A stretch of 64,000 bases of DNA from Clostridium sp. D53t1_180928_C8 (GTDB lineage: Bacteria; Bacillota; Clostridia; Clostridiales; Clostridiaceae): assembly GCF_015667795.1 (NCBI RefSeq), contig NZ_JADPEL010000001.1, positions 281,485 through 345,484 on the forward strand, written 5' to 3'. The notes under the pieces were generated by a model, which was given only the letters and a program-made list of their open reading frames with translations, was not told where the DNA came from and ran no database searches. Below, piece by piece: positions 63,885-64,000 of the stretch. How positions within the stretch are numbered: the stretch's first letter is position 1; each line of letters begins with the position of its first letter. Made by a program: the position numbers and the translations under genes.

Positions 63885-64000
63885 ATGAAAAAGCTTAATG
63901 AAGTTATTGAAGAAAAACTGCTGCCAGTTGCAGCAAAGTTGGGGTCAAACAAAATATTAATTTCAATACGTGATGGTATCACGTTGAGTATGCCATTAAT
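63885..64000 (+). CDS. PTS EIIC component (3' truncated by window)
   Basis: Only the first 38 codons are present: ATG 63885 with a GAGGAG site, then a start typical of the lactose/cellobiose-family EIIC (KLNEVIEEKLLPVAAKLGSN, then IRDGITLSMPL). Sugar specificity cannot be told. The neighbouring ROK repressor suggests a beta-glucoside, chitobiose or similar substrate. Confidence 0.8.
   Translation, partial: MKKLNEVIEEKLLPVAAKLGSNKILISIRDGITLSMPL

Noticed and set aside
1-64000. CRISPR arrays, insertion sequences, prophage, tRNA or rRNA genes
   Set aside because: No regularly spaced repeats, transposase or integrase frames, phage structural genes or tRNA-like cloverleaves were recognised by eye; a tRNAscan or IS search would be needed to exclude small remnants.

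Overview
This is an A+T-rich window with dense, mostly plus-strand operons, AGGAGG-type ribosome binding sites and strong hairpin/T-run terminators. Two Csp-type germination proteases, a clostridial-type LPxTG surface glycosidase, anaerobic glycyl-radical chemistry and PTS sugar uptake point to a spore-forming Clostridium (sensu stricto), probably gut- or host-associated. The species cannot be named from sequence alone. No rRNA, tRNA, CRISPR array, insertion sequence or prophage was recognised.

Layout. 1-2184: end of an OpuC/ProV-type osmolyte (betaine/choline) ABC importer with a fused permease/binding protein. 2336-4488: a small hypothetical gene, then a divergent TetR regulator and DegV fatty-acid-binding protein. 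4531-6258: a histidyl-tRNA synthetase of archaeal/eukaryal type, preceded by a 16-residue leader peptide with three consecutive His codons, alternative RNA hairpins and a terminator. 6308-14194: ribose operon rbsK-D-A-C-B-rbsR followed by a split transketolase, so uptake, phosphorylation and entry into the pentose phosphate pathway lie together. 14394-31280: an iron-dependent alcohol dehydrogenase, a MerR/GyrI-type regulator, then a long operon for choline breakdown in a bacterial microcompartment (BMC). The operon holds a transporter, six hexameric-type or permuted BMC shell proteins and one pentameric vertex protein. Its enzymes are CutC choline TMA-lyase, its activase CutD, an acylating aldehyde dehydrogenase, PduL and a second aldehyde dehydrogenase paralogue that lacks the catalytic cysteine. 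It also encodes EutP/EutJ/EutQ/EutT-like accessory proteins.

31356-35239: FAD/Rieske oxidoreductase, then an OPT transporter overlapping a stand-alone PqqD-like protein. 35336-43684: lipoprotein, two ABC export/resistance modules and a two-component system; the two module promoters share a near-identical motif. 43703-47764: trehalose operon treP-treC-treR with TreR operators and a possible CcpA site. 47836-49341: MATE exporter. 49404-54275: large LPxTG-anchored GH20 hexosaminidase. 54395-54751: small exported protein. 54958-58604: two Csp subtilases. 58621-60255: membrane M28 peptidase. 60499-61308: RNase Z-like metallo-beta-lactamase. 61403-62096: heme oxygenase with two Fur-box-like sites. 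62409-64000: ROK repressor divergent from a truncated PTS EIIC gene.

Inferred metabolism of the BMC: choline is split by CutC to trimethylamine and acetaldehyde. Acetaldehyde is oxidised to acetyl-CoA by the intact aldehyde dehydrogenase (then acetyl-phosphate by PduL) and reduced to ethanol by the alcohol dehydrogenase to recycle NADH. CutC is B12-independent, so the ethanolamine-type accessory genes here are not explained by a cobalamin enzyme.
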